This document shows, in pieces, positions 1 to 5,990 of a stretch of DNA of 5,990 bases; positions within the stretch are counted from its first letter, which is position 1, and every line of letters starts with the position of its first letter. Source of the stretch: Fidelibacterota bacterium TCS55. Its GTDB lineage: Bacteria > Fidelibacterota > Marinisomatia > Marinisomatales > TCS55. The stretch lies in assembly GCA_905182385.1 (NCBI GenBank), contig CAJJBS010000032.1:1-5990 (forward strand). The letters run 5' to 3'. The notes under the pieces are model-generated. The model ran no database searches. It was not told the origin of the DNA and was given only the letters and a program-made list of their open reading frames with translations. A program made the translations under genes and the position numbers.

Positions 1-1
1 A

Positions 2-2050
2 TTAGGATATATTTTTTATTTAGCTCAAGATTTACCTTCGCTTGATCAACTAGAGAATTATGATCCAGATCTTGTTACACGTATTTACTCAGCTGATGGG
101 GTAATCTTGGATGAATTATACTTAGAAAAACGCATTTTTATTAGTCTAGATCAGATTCCAAATAATATGAAAAATGCAGTAATTGCATCTGAGGATAGGC
201 GTTTTTATAGTCATTGGGGTATTGATTCAAGAAGTATTTTAAGAGCAATTGCTATAAATATAATTAACCTTGGATATGCTCAAGGCTTTAGTTCTTTAAC
301 GCAGCAGGTGGCAAGAACATTATATGATACAATAGGTTTTAAAAAAACAATAACTAGAAAAATTAAAGAAATCATCACAGCAATTCAGATTGAAAGAACT
401 TATACTAAAGATGAAATACTTGAAATGTACTTAAATAATGTCCATTTTGGTCATGGGACCTATGGTGTGCAAGCTGCGGCAAAACGTTATTTTTCTAAAG
501 ATGCAAGTGAACTAAATTTAGGGGAATCAGCAATGTTAGTAGGAATATTGCCAGCTCCTGCAAGATATAGTCCCGTAAGACATTCTGAAAGAGCTCATTA
601 TAAACGAAATGTTGTGCTTCGAGTTATGCGTGATCAAAAATTTATTACAAAAGATATTTTTTCTGAGGCTAGAGCAATTACATCTGAAAATATATCTCAA
701 AAACAAACTAAAGGAACTGCACCATATTTTACAGAATATATTAGAAGGACTCTTGAAAAAGAAGATGAGCAATTAGGTGTTAACATCTATAGAGATGGAT
801 TGAAAATATATACTACACTCGATACACGATTACAAAATATAGCAGAACGTTCTTTAATGGAAACAATTAAAAAGAACCAGCAGAAGTTAAATTCACGTCT
901 TTTTAATGATGAAGAAGAGTTCTCTAAACTAGCATATCTTGGTATTTTTCCTAGAGATACAGTTAAAATGATGATGGAGGGAGATTCTACTTTATACACA
1001 GATTTACGTAATAAATTATTAGTTCAAGGTTCTTTTGTAGCCTTGGACCCAACAACAGGTGCGATACTTGCCATGATTGGTGGTCGTCCAGATTACCATG
1101 ATCAATACAATCGAGCGGTGCAAGCAAAAAGACAGCCAGGATCTGTATTTAAACCTTTTGTTTATGCAACAGCTATTGATAATGGATATCCGGTTTCAAA
1201 ACAATTATTAAATCAGCCGCTAGTACTTAATATTTTAAATGCTGAAGGTGAGTGGGAAAAATGGATGCCTCGAAATTATAATGGTACAACAAGTGGACTA
1301 ACTAGTCTCCGTGAAGGAATTCGTAAGTCTATTAACCTTATAGCAATAAGAGTTGTAAAAGAATTAGTTCCAGCTAGAGAAGTAAAAGCAACTGCAAATA
1401 GGATGGGTATCAATACTAATATTAGAGCAGTGGATGCAATCGCATTAGGGACCTCAGAAGTTTACCTTCTTGATATGGTTAATGCCTATTCAGCTTTCTC
1501 AAATAAAGGAGTATTGAGCCAACCTTTTGCAATTACTCGTATTGAAGATAGATATGGTAATACAATAAAAGACTATTATCCAATTCGCGAAGAAGTTTTA
1601 AGAGAAGAGTCAGCATATATAATGACATCGATGCTTCAAACAGTTATGGATGCGGGAACTGGAGGAAGTGCAAGGTGGCGACATAATTTTTATCATCCTG
1701 CTGGAGGAAAAACAGGTACGACTCAAAACTGGACAGATGCATGGTTTGTAGGTTTTTCAAAACAAATAGCAGCTGGAGTCTGGATTGGAGTGGATGATCC
1801 TAGAGTAAGTTTAGGCGTGAATCAAGATGGTTCTCGTGCTGCATTACCTGCATGGGCAAATTTCATGGCTTTAGCCCATGATACTTTAAATTTGAAACAA
1901 TTACAGTTTGAAAGACCCAGTGGAGTTTTGGATTTAGAAATATGTTCAACAACAAAAAATAAGCCTACTAATCTTTGTCCTGTTGAAACTGAAATTTTTA
2001 TTTCAGGTACAGAACCATCTCAAATTTGTAAAGTTCATCGCAGAAACTAA
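2..2050 (+). CDS. Class A penicillin-binding protein, PBP1A type (bifunctional transglycosylase/transpeptidase), 5' end outside window
   Basis: This inner-membrane enzyme polymerises lipid II into glycan strands and cross-links their peptides in the periplasm. The frame is open from position 2 with no stop, and the PBP1A-like stretch LPSLDQLENYDPDLVTRIYS lies upstream of the first TTG (107). The gene is therefore truncated by the window, not started at 107. In visible numbering (codon 1 at position 2; 682 residues), the end of the N-terminal membrane anchor is at about 1-8. The GT51 domain covers about 38-215, with EDRRFYSHWG (catalytic Glu64), GFSSLTQQ (95-102), RKIKE (second Glu123) and YLNNVHFGHGTYG. 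The transpeptidase domain covers about 341-610, with SVFK (nucleophile Ser381), SIN (443-445) and KTG (570-572). All catalytic motifs are intact. It is shorter than the roughly 850-residue E. coli PBP1A, apparently lacking its OB-like insertion. It ends in tandem TAA stops and converges with the minus-strand operon. Family call is very secure; the exact paralogue name is not. Confidence 0.95.
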   Translation, partial: LGYIFYLAQDLPSLDQLENYDPDLVTRIYSADGVILDELYLEKRIFISLDQIPNNMKNAVIASEDRRFYSHWGIDSRSILRAIAINIINLGYAQGFSSLTQQVARTLYDTIGFKKTITRKIKEIITAIQIERTYTKDEILEMYLNNVHFGHGTYGVQAAAKRYFSKDASELNLGESAMLVGILPAPARYSPVRHSERAHYKRNVVLRVMRDQKFITKDIFSEARAITSENISQKQTKGTAPYFTEYIRRTLEKEDEQLGVNIYRDGLKIYTTLDTRLQNIAERSLMETIKKNQQKLNSRLFNDEEEFSKLAYLGIFPRDTVKMMMEGDSTLYTDLRNKLLVQGSFVALDPTTGAILAMIGGRPDYHDQYNRAVQAKRQPGSVFKPFVYATAIDNGYPVSKQLLNQPLVLNILNAEGEWEKWMPRNYNGTTSGLTSLREGIRKSINLIAIRVVKELVPAREVKATANRMGINTNIRAVDAIALGTSEVYLLDMVNAYSAFSNKGVLSQPFAITRIEDRYGNTIKDYYPIREEVLREESAYIMTSMLQTVMDAGTGGSARWRHNFYHPAGGKTGTTQNWTDAWFVGFSKQIAAGVWIGVDDPRVSLGVNQDGSRAALPAWANFMALAHDTLNLKQLQFERPSGVLDLEICSTTKNKPTNLCPVETEIFISGTEPSQICKVHRRN

Positions 2051-2074
2051 TAAAGAGCCTCGGCTTCACTCCAT
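2051..2074. terminator. Weak hairpin at the convergent gene junction, possible terminator
   Basis: The 15-nt gap between the PBP stop (2050) and the hydrolase stop (2066) contains AGCC-TC-GGCT (2056-2065). Sterically this folds as a 3-4 bp stem with a CTCG or CGAG tetraloop. On the minus strand it is followed by CTTTATT, a poor U-tract; on the plus strand no U-tract follows. It is the only visible candidate for ending either convergent transcript here, but it is short and weak, so intrinsic termination at this point is only a possibility. Confidence 0.25.
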
Positions 2075-2959
2075 TAAAAATTCTAGAGCATTAGTAGATA
2101 TTAATTTTATAAATTTTTTATTTATAACGATTCTATCGTGATTTGCATTTTTAACTATTTTATAGTTACTATTTTTAAGTTCATTTGACATCTTAATTGT
2201 ATGAGAAGGTTTAATTAATTTATCTTTTTCTGCAACAAATACTAAAATAGGTGTTTCTATTTGATTTAGATCTAGAGTTGTAAGCTCTGGATAAATAATC
2301 GATTTAGATTCAGCTAAAATTACTTTTGTTTTATTATATTTATCTAATTCACCTATCCTATGGTATGATTTATCGATTACCTTAAGGATATAGTTTGAAT
2401 AAAACCCTTTTTCTTCTCTAAAGCCATCCTTTGTGAAAAACTTAAATTTATTATTATTGAAATCAATACCATCATAATGATATAAAGAAGCTATTGAAAC
2501 ACCCTTATTAATTTTATTTGGATAATCCTTCGATAAATAAAGTAATATTATTCCACCCAAACTATGACCTACCAAATTGAATTTTTTGATTTCAAGTTGA
2601 TTTGTTAATTCAATTATATCTTTACTGATTTGGGTGAAAGAAAGAGAATTAGTGCCTAAAGTTGTTCTTCCATGACCTCTTATATCGACTCCAATTATAT
2701 AGTATTCTTTTGATAAATTTTCGATTAGATCATTGTAATAATCAGTGAAAACTAAAGCGCCATGTAAAAAGACTAACGGATATTTATCTTTATCTCCTAA
2801 AGTGTAATATGACATTTGAATATCATTGATTTGAACTTTATGACTCTTAATATTTCTATTAGGCTTTGTAAGATCGTGAGCAATAAAGTTTGCACAACCA
2901 GTAACAAGGCTAAAAATAAAAATTATGAGTAAAGATTTAGTTAATAGTTTTGTTTTCAA
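2066..2959 (-). CDS. Predicted lipoprotein alpha/beta-hydrolase (serine esterase/lipase-like)
   Basis: This is a 297-residue alpha/beta-hydrolase-fold protein; the substrate is not recognisable. Residues 1-21 form a lipoprotein signal peptide: Lys-rich n-region, hydrophobic LLIIFIFSL, then lipobox VTG-C with lipidated Cys22. Residues 23-24 are Ala-Asn, not Asp, so under the enterobacterial Lol rule it would go to the outer membrane. Fold landmarks in order are the oxyanion-hole motif FLHG (His66-Gly67), VDIRGHG (91-97), nucleophile elbow GHSLGG (Ser133), acid in VAEKDK (Asp246) and catalytic His274 in NANHD, so the triad is complete. The start is TTG at 2959-2957: an in-frame stop lies a few codons upstream, and a later start would destroy the signal peptide. 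No Shine-Dalgarno is visible. It lies 20 nt after the deoA stop and is probably the last gene of that operon. Sampled lines average about 24% GC, clearly below its neighbours. A peroxidase-like or lipase role cannot be separated from an esterase role here. Confidence 0.85.
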   Translation of the reverse strand: MKTKLLTKSLLIIFIFSLVTGCANFIAHDLTKPNRNIKSHKVQINDIQMSYYTLGDKDKYPLVFLHGALVFTDYYNDLIENLSKEYYIIGVDIRGHGRTTLGTNSLSFTQISKDIIELTNQLEIKKFNLVGHSLGGIILLYLSKDYPNKINKGVSIASLYHYDGIDFNNNKFKFFTKDGFREEKGFYSNYILKVIDKSYHRIGELDKYNKTKVILAESKSIIYPELTTLDLNQIETPILVFVAEKDKLIKPSHTIKMSNELKNSNYKIVKNANHDRIVINKKFIKLISTNALEFLME

Positions 2960-2979
2960 ATAATTTACTTAATTGTTAT

Positions 2980-4266
2980 TTATGGATTCCTGAATAATAG
3001 ATGGTCTTTTTTTTCTGGACCAATAGTTATAGCGTTCATTAAGTTTTTTGAAACTTTATCCAATTTACTTTTTTTAGAATTAAAACATCTAAAAATAGGT
3101 TCGCCAGATTTTATTTGATCACCAATTTTTGTAATAAATTCTATTCCTGCAGTTGGGTCAAGTTTATCATGTTTATTTTTTCGGCCACAACCTAAGTCTA
3201 CTAAAGCCCAACCTATTTTTAAAGTATCCATTCCCGTTATATATCCACTTTTATTTGATTTTATGATTCTCTCGTATTTAGGTTTATTTATATTGCTAAG
3301 TTTAGATACTAGACCATTTTGAGCATTTATAAACTCTTCAAACTTTTGATATGCTTTCCCAGATTGAATCAAGTTCTCTTGAATAGAAATAGCAGAAGTT
3401 TCTGATTTAGTGATTCCTGCTTGTACCAATAACTTACTACCTAATTGATAGGTTAATTCTAGAAGATCTTTTGGACCTTCTCCTTTTAAAGTAGATATAG
3501 ATTCTTCGACTTCACACCACATACCAGCTGTATTGCCAAGAGGTTGATCCATGCTAGAAAAAACTATATCTGTATTAATATTAAAACTTTCCCCAATATT
3601 TTTAAGTGCATCGCCAAGTTCAACTGCTTTATCCATAGTATTCATAAAGGCTCCATTACCTATTTTTATATCTAAAACAAGCCCTTGTATTCCTTCAGCT
3701 ATTTTTTTACTCATTATTGATCCACAAATGAGAGGTATTGAGTCGATTGTACCTGTTATATCCCTTAGTGCATACATTCTTTTATCTGCGGGGCAAATAG
3801 AATCAGTTTGTTCCATAATGCTAAGGCCAAAACTTTCAACATTTGATTTAAATTTATTAATTGAAAGGTTCAGGCTCATATTTGGAATTGTTTCTAACTT
3901 ATCAATTGTTCCTCCAGTGTGGCCTAAACTTCTTCCTGCAATCATAGGAATTGCTAAACCGCTAGCAGCCATTAAAGGAGCTAAAATAATTGATACTTTA
4001 TCACCAACACCTCCAGTAGAATGTTTATCCGCAACATAATTATCCATATTAGAAAATTTAATTCTTTTACCAGAATCTATCATTACTTCTGTAAGTGCAT
4101 ACATTTCATTAGTTGTCATACCATTTATATGAACAGCTTTTAAGAAAAGTATCATATCATTGTCGTTGATACTATTATTTAGATATGAAGAAATAAAAGA
4201 AGTTAGGTCGGGTTTTGAGATCTCCTGACCATCAGACTTATGTTGAATCAGATTTTTTGGATTCAT
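2980..4266 (-). CDS. deoA: Thymidine phosphorylase / pyrimidine-nucleoside phosphorylase
   Basis: This cytosolic salvage enzyme converts thymidine (and/or uridine) plus phosphate to the free base and (deoxy)ribose 1-phosphate. Its 428 residues match the family (about 430-440). The N-terminal helical domain is at about 1-65, the phosphate-binding glycosyltransferase-3 domain at about 75-305 and the C-terminal PYNP domain at about 345-418. Visible active-site elements are DKHSTGG (Lys81, Ser83), Ser92, the family signature at 110-125 (AGRSLGHTGGTIDKLE), Thr120, Arg168, Ser183 and Lys187. Met108 in IPMI resembles E. coli thymidine phosphorylase Met111, where pyrimidine-nucleoside phosphorylases are recalled to carry Lys; this favours the thymidine-specific type. 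Oddly, the usual signature 'SGRG' reads AGRS, so the Ser equivalent to E. coli Ser113 is Ala110. The ATG start overlaps the upstream permease gene by 29 nt, has no Shine-Dalgarno, and gives an N-terminus that lines up with known family members. Function is secure; the thymidine versus broader pyrimidine preference is inferred. Confidence 0.93.
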   Translation of the reverse strand: MNPKNLIQHKSDGQEISKPDLTSFISSYLNNSINDNDMILFLKAVHINGMTTNEMYALTEVMIDSGKRIKFSNMDNYVADKHSTGGVGDKVSIILAPLMAASGLAIPMIAGRSLGHTGGTIDKLETIPNMSLNLSINKFKSNVESFGLSIMEQTDSICPADKRMYALRDITGTIDSIPLICGSIMSKKIAEGIQGLVLDIKIGNGAFMNTMDKAVELGDALKNIGESFNINTDIVFSSMDQPLGNTAGMWCEVEESISTLKGEGPKDLLELTYQLGSKLLVQAGITKSETSAISIQENLIQSGKAYQKFEEFINAQNGLVSKLSNINKPKYERIIKSNKSGYITGMDTLKIGWALVDLGCGRKNKHDKLDPTAGIEFITKIGDQIKSGEPIFRCFNSKKSKLDKVSKNLMNAITIGPEKKDHLLFRNP

Positions 4267-5635
4267 TTATTTTATTTTTTATTTTTTTAAAAATATTGAA
4301 TTCAAAACGAAGAGGTGGTTGCTCTCTGACTGTATGAAGTAATAGATAAGTGGCGATTATTAATAACAAAACATTTGGAAACCAAATGCCAACCATTGGA
4401 GTTAATATTGTACGATCAGCAAGATCTTCCCCTCCAATCATTAAGACGTAGTAAACTAGGAAGAAACCAAATGATAGACTTGTTGCAATCGTAAAGCCCC
4501 CTTTTCTAAACAGGACACCTAAAGAAGCACCTGTCATAATAAATAAAATACATGCAACCGGTAATGAAAATTTCTTATGAAGCTCAACTTCATATTTATT
4601 ATTTGACTTACTATAACTTCTAAGAAGATTGTATTCATTCCTTAATTGTCTAATTGCAATATCTGTATCTTTTTCATTTTTATAAATTTCATCTCCAGAT
4701 TTTGAAGTATCACTGGAAAAAAATGATTTATATTGATTTAATATAATTTCAGAGTCTTCAAAAGTTGGAGGAACAATACTGTCATTCCCCGTCCTTAAGA
4801 AAGCTCTTCCAATTCGAGCTTTGACGATATTGGTTCTTTTATTAATATCTTTTCTCTTATCAATAATCATCCCAATAGTCATTTCTCTATCTGATCTGCT
4901 TGTAGTATCTCTACGATTCAAAAATAGATCATCTGCAGGAATAGTAATTTTATGTTTATTAAATTCTATACGCCTATAATTCCCATAGTCACTTAGATCT
5001 ATTTCATGAATTTCTCCATTAAATAAATCTAAAATAATTGCATCATCAATTGTCGAAAGTCTTCCAGTTTTTGAATGAATACTTGTCTGGGTTTCACGAC
5101 CACTTTTGCTAAATATTCGAACATCTTTTAATATCTCATTTTCTTTATCGCGAATAATGATACTATAATTTGGTAGATCATCCATAAAATAACCTGGCTC
5201 AATATTTAGGCCTGGTCGTTTCCTGTAAATATCACCTGAAAGCATTCGGGCTTTAAAATTCATTTCGGGCATAATAAAAGAATTAAATAGAATAAGTATT
5301 CCTGCAATAATTAATCCCATAATAAGAGCAGGGCGAACAATTGTTGTAAAACTAATTCCAGAAGCACGCATAGCAGTTATCTCATTATCTTCTGAAAACT
5401 GACCAAATGCCATTAGAGCAGCAACTAAAACAGCCATCGGAACTGCAAGAGCAGCAATCCAACCTAAATTAAGAAAAAGATATTCAAATATTATTCCTGG
5501 ATCTAAACCCTTTCCCATAAATCTATCTATAGCTCTTAACAAAAACTGAGTAAATAGAATAAATACTATTATCAGTAATGAAAAGATAAAAGGCATAAAG
5601 AGTTCTTTAGCTATATATCTTGTTAATAGTCGCAT
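4238..5635 (-). CDS. LptF/LptG-family (YjgP/YjgQ) lipopolysaccharide export permease
   Basis: This is a transmembrane subunit of the LptB2FG ABC transporter, which extracts LPS from the inner membrane and feeds it to LptC/LptA. The 465 residues show the family's 3+3 helix layout: TM1 about 13-34, TM2 about 54-78, TM3 about 101-121, a periplasmic region about 124-363, then TM4 about 366-386, TM5 about 391-411 and TM6 about 421-444, with a basic cytoplasmic tail. Family hallmarks are RYIAKELFMPF at the N-terminus, the cytoplasmic segment SEDNEITAMRASGIS (81-95) before TM3, and HKKFSLPVACILF entering TM4. The 'EITAMRASG' segment looks closer to LptF than LptG, but the paralogue is not certain. 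It is about 100 residues longer than the E. coli proteins because of a charged stretch at about 240-355 before TM4. The ATG at 5635 gives the expected short N-terminus; no Shine-Dalgarno precedes it. It is the first gene of the minus-strand cluster, and its stop lies inside deoA. Confidence 0.92.
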   Translation of the reverse strand: MRLLTRYIAKELFMPFIFSLLIIVFILFTQFLLRAIDRFMGKGLDPGIIFEYLFLNLGWIAALAVPMAVLVAALMAFGQFSEDNEITAMRASGISFTTIVRPALIMGLIIAGILILFNSFIMPEMNFKARMLSGDIYRKRPGLNIEPGYFMDDLPNYSIIIRDKENEILKDVRIFSKSGRETQTSIHSKTGRLSTIDDAIILDLFNGEIHEIDLSDYGNYRRIEFNKHKITIPADDLFLNRRDTTSRSDREMTIGMIIDKRKDINKRTNIVKARIGRAFLRTGNDSIVPPTFEDSEIILNQYKSFFSSDTSKSGDEIYKNEKDTDIAIRQLRNEYNLLRSYSKSNNKYEVELHKKFSLPVACILFIMTGASLGVLFRKGGFTIATSLSFGFFLVYYVLMIGGEDLADRTILTPMVGIWFPNVLLLIIATYLLLHTVREQPPLRFEFNIFKKIKNKINESKKSDST

Positions 5636-5696
5636 ATGAAAAATTACGATAATTACTTTCTAAATCTACCATCTTGAATGAAAATAGCTTTTTAAT

Positions 5697-5725
5697 ATTG
5701 TATTAATTTTCTGTTTAATAGTTAG
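5697..5725 (-). promoter_or_regulatory. Candidate promoter for the minus-strand permease-deoA-hydrolase operon
   Basis: On the minus strand, TACAAT (complement of 5697-5702; one mismatch to TATAAT) lies 17 nt from CTAACT (complement of 5720-5725), a poor -35 match. Transcription would start near 5690, giving a leader of about 55 nt before the permease ATG at 5635. The -35 position overlaps the left arm of the palindrome at 5722-5740. If the organism uses Bacteroidota-type sigma factors, this sigma70 reading may not apply. Confidence 0.35.
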
Positions 5726-5740
5726 GGGTAATTCACCTAA
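5722..5740. repeat. Imperfect palindrome, possible operator
   Basis: The sequence TTAGGGGTAATTCACCTAA pairs at 7 of 9 positions around its central A, with perfect TTAGG/CCTAA outer arms. It is not followed by a T-run, so it does not look like a terminator. It sits midway between the divergent permease and tRNA genes, and its two arms overlap the -35 regions proposed for both strands. That placement suits a regulator-binding site, but no regulator gene is in the window and chance cannot be excluded. Confidence 0.35.
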
Positions 5741-5761
5741 TTTCAGCGGTTCTAATATAAG
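5732..5761 (+). promoter_or_regulatory. Candidate promoter for the tRNA-His/tRNA-Pro transcript
   Basis: TTCACC (5732-5737; 4 of 6 to TTGACA) and TATAAG (5756-5761; 5 of 6 to TATAAT) are 18 nt apart. Transcription would start near 5768, about 15 nt before the mature tRNA-His 5' end, which is a typical tRNA leader. An overlapping TAATAT (5753-5758) is an alternative -10. No other plausible plus-strand promoter lies closer to the tRNAs. Confidence 0.35.
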
Positions 5762-5782
5762 TCATTTAATAAAATTTGAATG

Positions 5783-5856
5783 GTGGGTGTAGCTCAATAG
5801 GTTAGAGCACCTGATTGTGGTTCAGGAGGTTGTGGGTTCGAGACCCATCACTCACC
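5783..5856 (+). tRNA. tRNA-His (anticodon GTG)
   Basis: The full cloverleaf can be folded by hand. The acceptor stem GTGGGTG (5783-5789) pairs with CACTCAC (5849-5855) with one G-T wobble. The D arm is GCTC/GAGC (5792-5795/5805-5808). The anticodon stem CCTGA/TCAGG encloses TTGTGGT with anticodon GTG at 5817-5819. The T arm is GTGGG/CCCAT with loop TTCGAGA (5837-5843). The discriminator is C73 (5856), and a genomic G at 5782 can supply the histidine-specific G(-1) facing it; including it, the gene begins at 5782. CCA is not encoded (CGC follows), so it would be added by CCA-adding enzyme. It probably shares a transcript with tRNA-Pro 44 nt downstream. Confidence 0.97.
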
Positions 5857-5900
5857 CGCATTTTAAATTGCGAATCCTTTAATTAGATAAATAAAAATTT

Positions 5901-5975
5901 CGGGGTGTGGCGCAGCCCGGTTAGCGCACCTGCTTTGGGAGCAGGGGGTCGAAGGTTCGAATCCTTTCACCCCGA
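5901..5975 (+). tRNA. tRNA-Pro (anticodon TGG)
   Basis: The acceptor stem CGGGGTG (5901-5907) pairs with CACCCCG (5968-5974), including the C1-G72 pair characteristic of bacterial tRNA-Pro; the discriminator is A73 (5975). The D arm is GCGC/GCGC. The anticodon stem CCTGC/GCAGG (5929-5933/5941-5945) encloses TTTGGGA with anticodon TGG at 5936-5938, followed by G37. The T arm is GAAGG/CCTTT with loop TTCGAAT (5956-5962). CCA is not encoded (CTT follows). TGG is the proline anticodon able to read CCA and CCG, and often all CCN codons. The 44-nt AT-rich spacer after tRNA-His shows no separate promoter. Confidence 0.97.
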
Positions 5976-5978
5976 CTT

Positions 5979-5990
5979 GAGGGAAACCTC
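5979..5990 (+). terminator. Hairpin after tRNA-Pro, cut by window end; possible terminator
   Basis: GAGG-GAAA-CCTC forms a 4-bp stem closed by a GNRA (GAAA) tetraloop three bases after the mature tRNA-Pro. Its stem may continue outward past the window edge (CTT precedes it), and a T-run would make it an intrinsic terminator for the tRNA transcript. The deciding bases are not in the window, and it could instead be part of a following RNA or gene leader. Confidence 0.35.

Noticed and set aside
536..999. Two short minus-strand open frames inside the PBP gene (536-772 and 787-999)
   Set aside because: Both are antisense to the conserved PBP frame, Ser/Phe/Cys-rich, and without recognisable motifs or promoters.
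107..2050. Treating TTG at 107 as the start of the PBP gene
   Set aside because: The frame stays open to position 2, and the upstream codons encode conserved PBP1A sequence plus the end of a membrane anchor. The TTG is an internal Leu codon.
3551..4039. 162-codon plus-strand open frame opposite the phosphorylase gene
   Set aside because: It is wholly antisense to well-conserved deoA sequence, has no recognisable domain, and looks like a frame shadow.
5858..5871. Small inverted repeat GCATTTTAAATTGC between the two tRNA genes
   Set aside because: It is AT-rich, with 6 of 7 pairs and no loop to speak of; expected by chance in such a spacer. It has no T-run, so it would not separate the two tRNAs into different transcripts.
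5783..5990. tRNA genes as an integration site for a mobile element
   Set aside because: No integrase gene, no direct repeat of either tRNA 3' end and no phage-like sequence is present in the window.
1..5990. A CRISPR array, defence system, insertion sequence or riboswitch
   Set aside because: No spaced direct repeats, transposase or nuclease motifs, terminal inverted repeats or structured leader were seen; every gene belongs to a familiar housekeeping or hydrolase family.

Overview
The window is ordinary, chromosomal-looking DNA from an AT-rich Gram-negative bacterium. Hand counts on sampled lines give roughly 30-37% GC in most genes. Gram-negative character follows from an LptF/LptG-type LPS-export permease and an apparent Lol-type lipoprotein. 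Three details fit the Fibrobacteres-Chlorobi-Bacteroidetes (FCB) superphylum or a relative such as Marinimicrobia/SAR406, but taxonomy is inference only. First, the penicillin-binding protein has an 'ARTLY'-style glycosyltransferase motif. Second, none of the three visible start codons has a Shine-Dalgarno sequence. Third, the tRNA genes do not encode CCA.

Layout: (1) Positions 2-2050, plus strand: most of a bifunctional class A penicillin-binding protein (PBP1A type), cut at its N-terminus by the window edge. (2) Positions 2066-5635, minus strand: a three-gene head-to-tail cluster transcribed leftward in the order LptF/LptG permease, thymidine phosphorylase (deoA), then a predicted lipoprotein alpha/beta hydrolase. 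The first two overlap by 29 nt and the second and third are 20 nt apart, so they probably form one operon. It converges on the PBP gene across only 15 nt. (3) Positions 5636-5782: a 147-nt divergent intergenic region with candidate promoters on both strands and an imperfect palindrome between them. (4) Positions 5783-5975, plus strand: tRNA-His(GTG) and tRNA-Pro(TGG), followed by a hairpin cut by the window end.

Functional reading: the PBP builds and cross-links peptidoglycan. The permease belongs to the transporter that extracts lipopolysaccharide from the inner membrane. The hydrolase is probably anchored in the envelope. The phosphorylase is a nucleoside-salvage enzyme with no obvious link to the envelope genes. 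No mobile element, CRISPR array, phage gene, defence locus or riboswitch is visible, and I did not find a new multi-gene system. The points most worth a second look are an active-site substitution in the phosphorylase (Ala for the usual phosphate-site Ser), the unusually AT-rich TTG-started hydrolase, and the palindrome between the divergent promoters.
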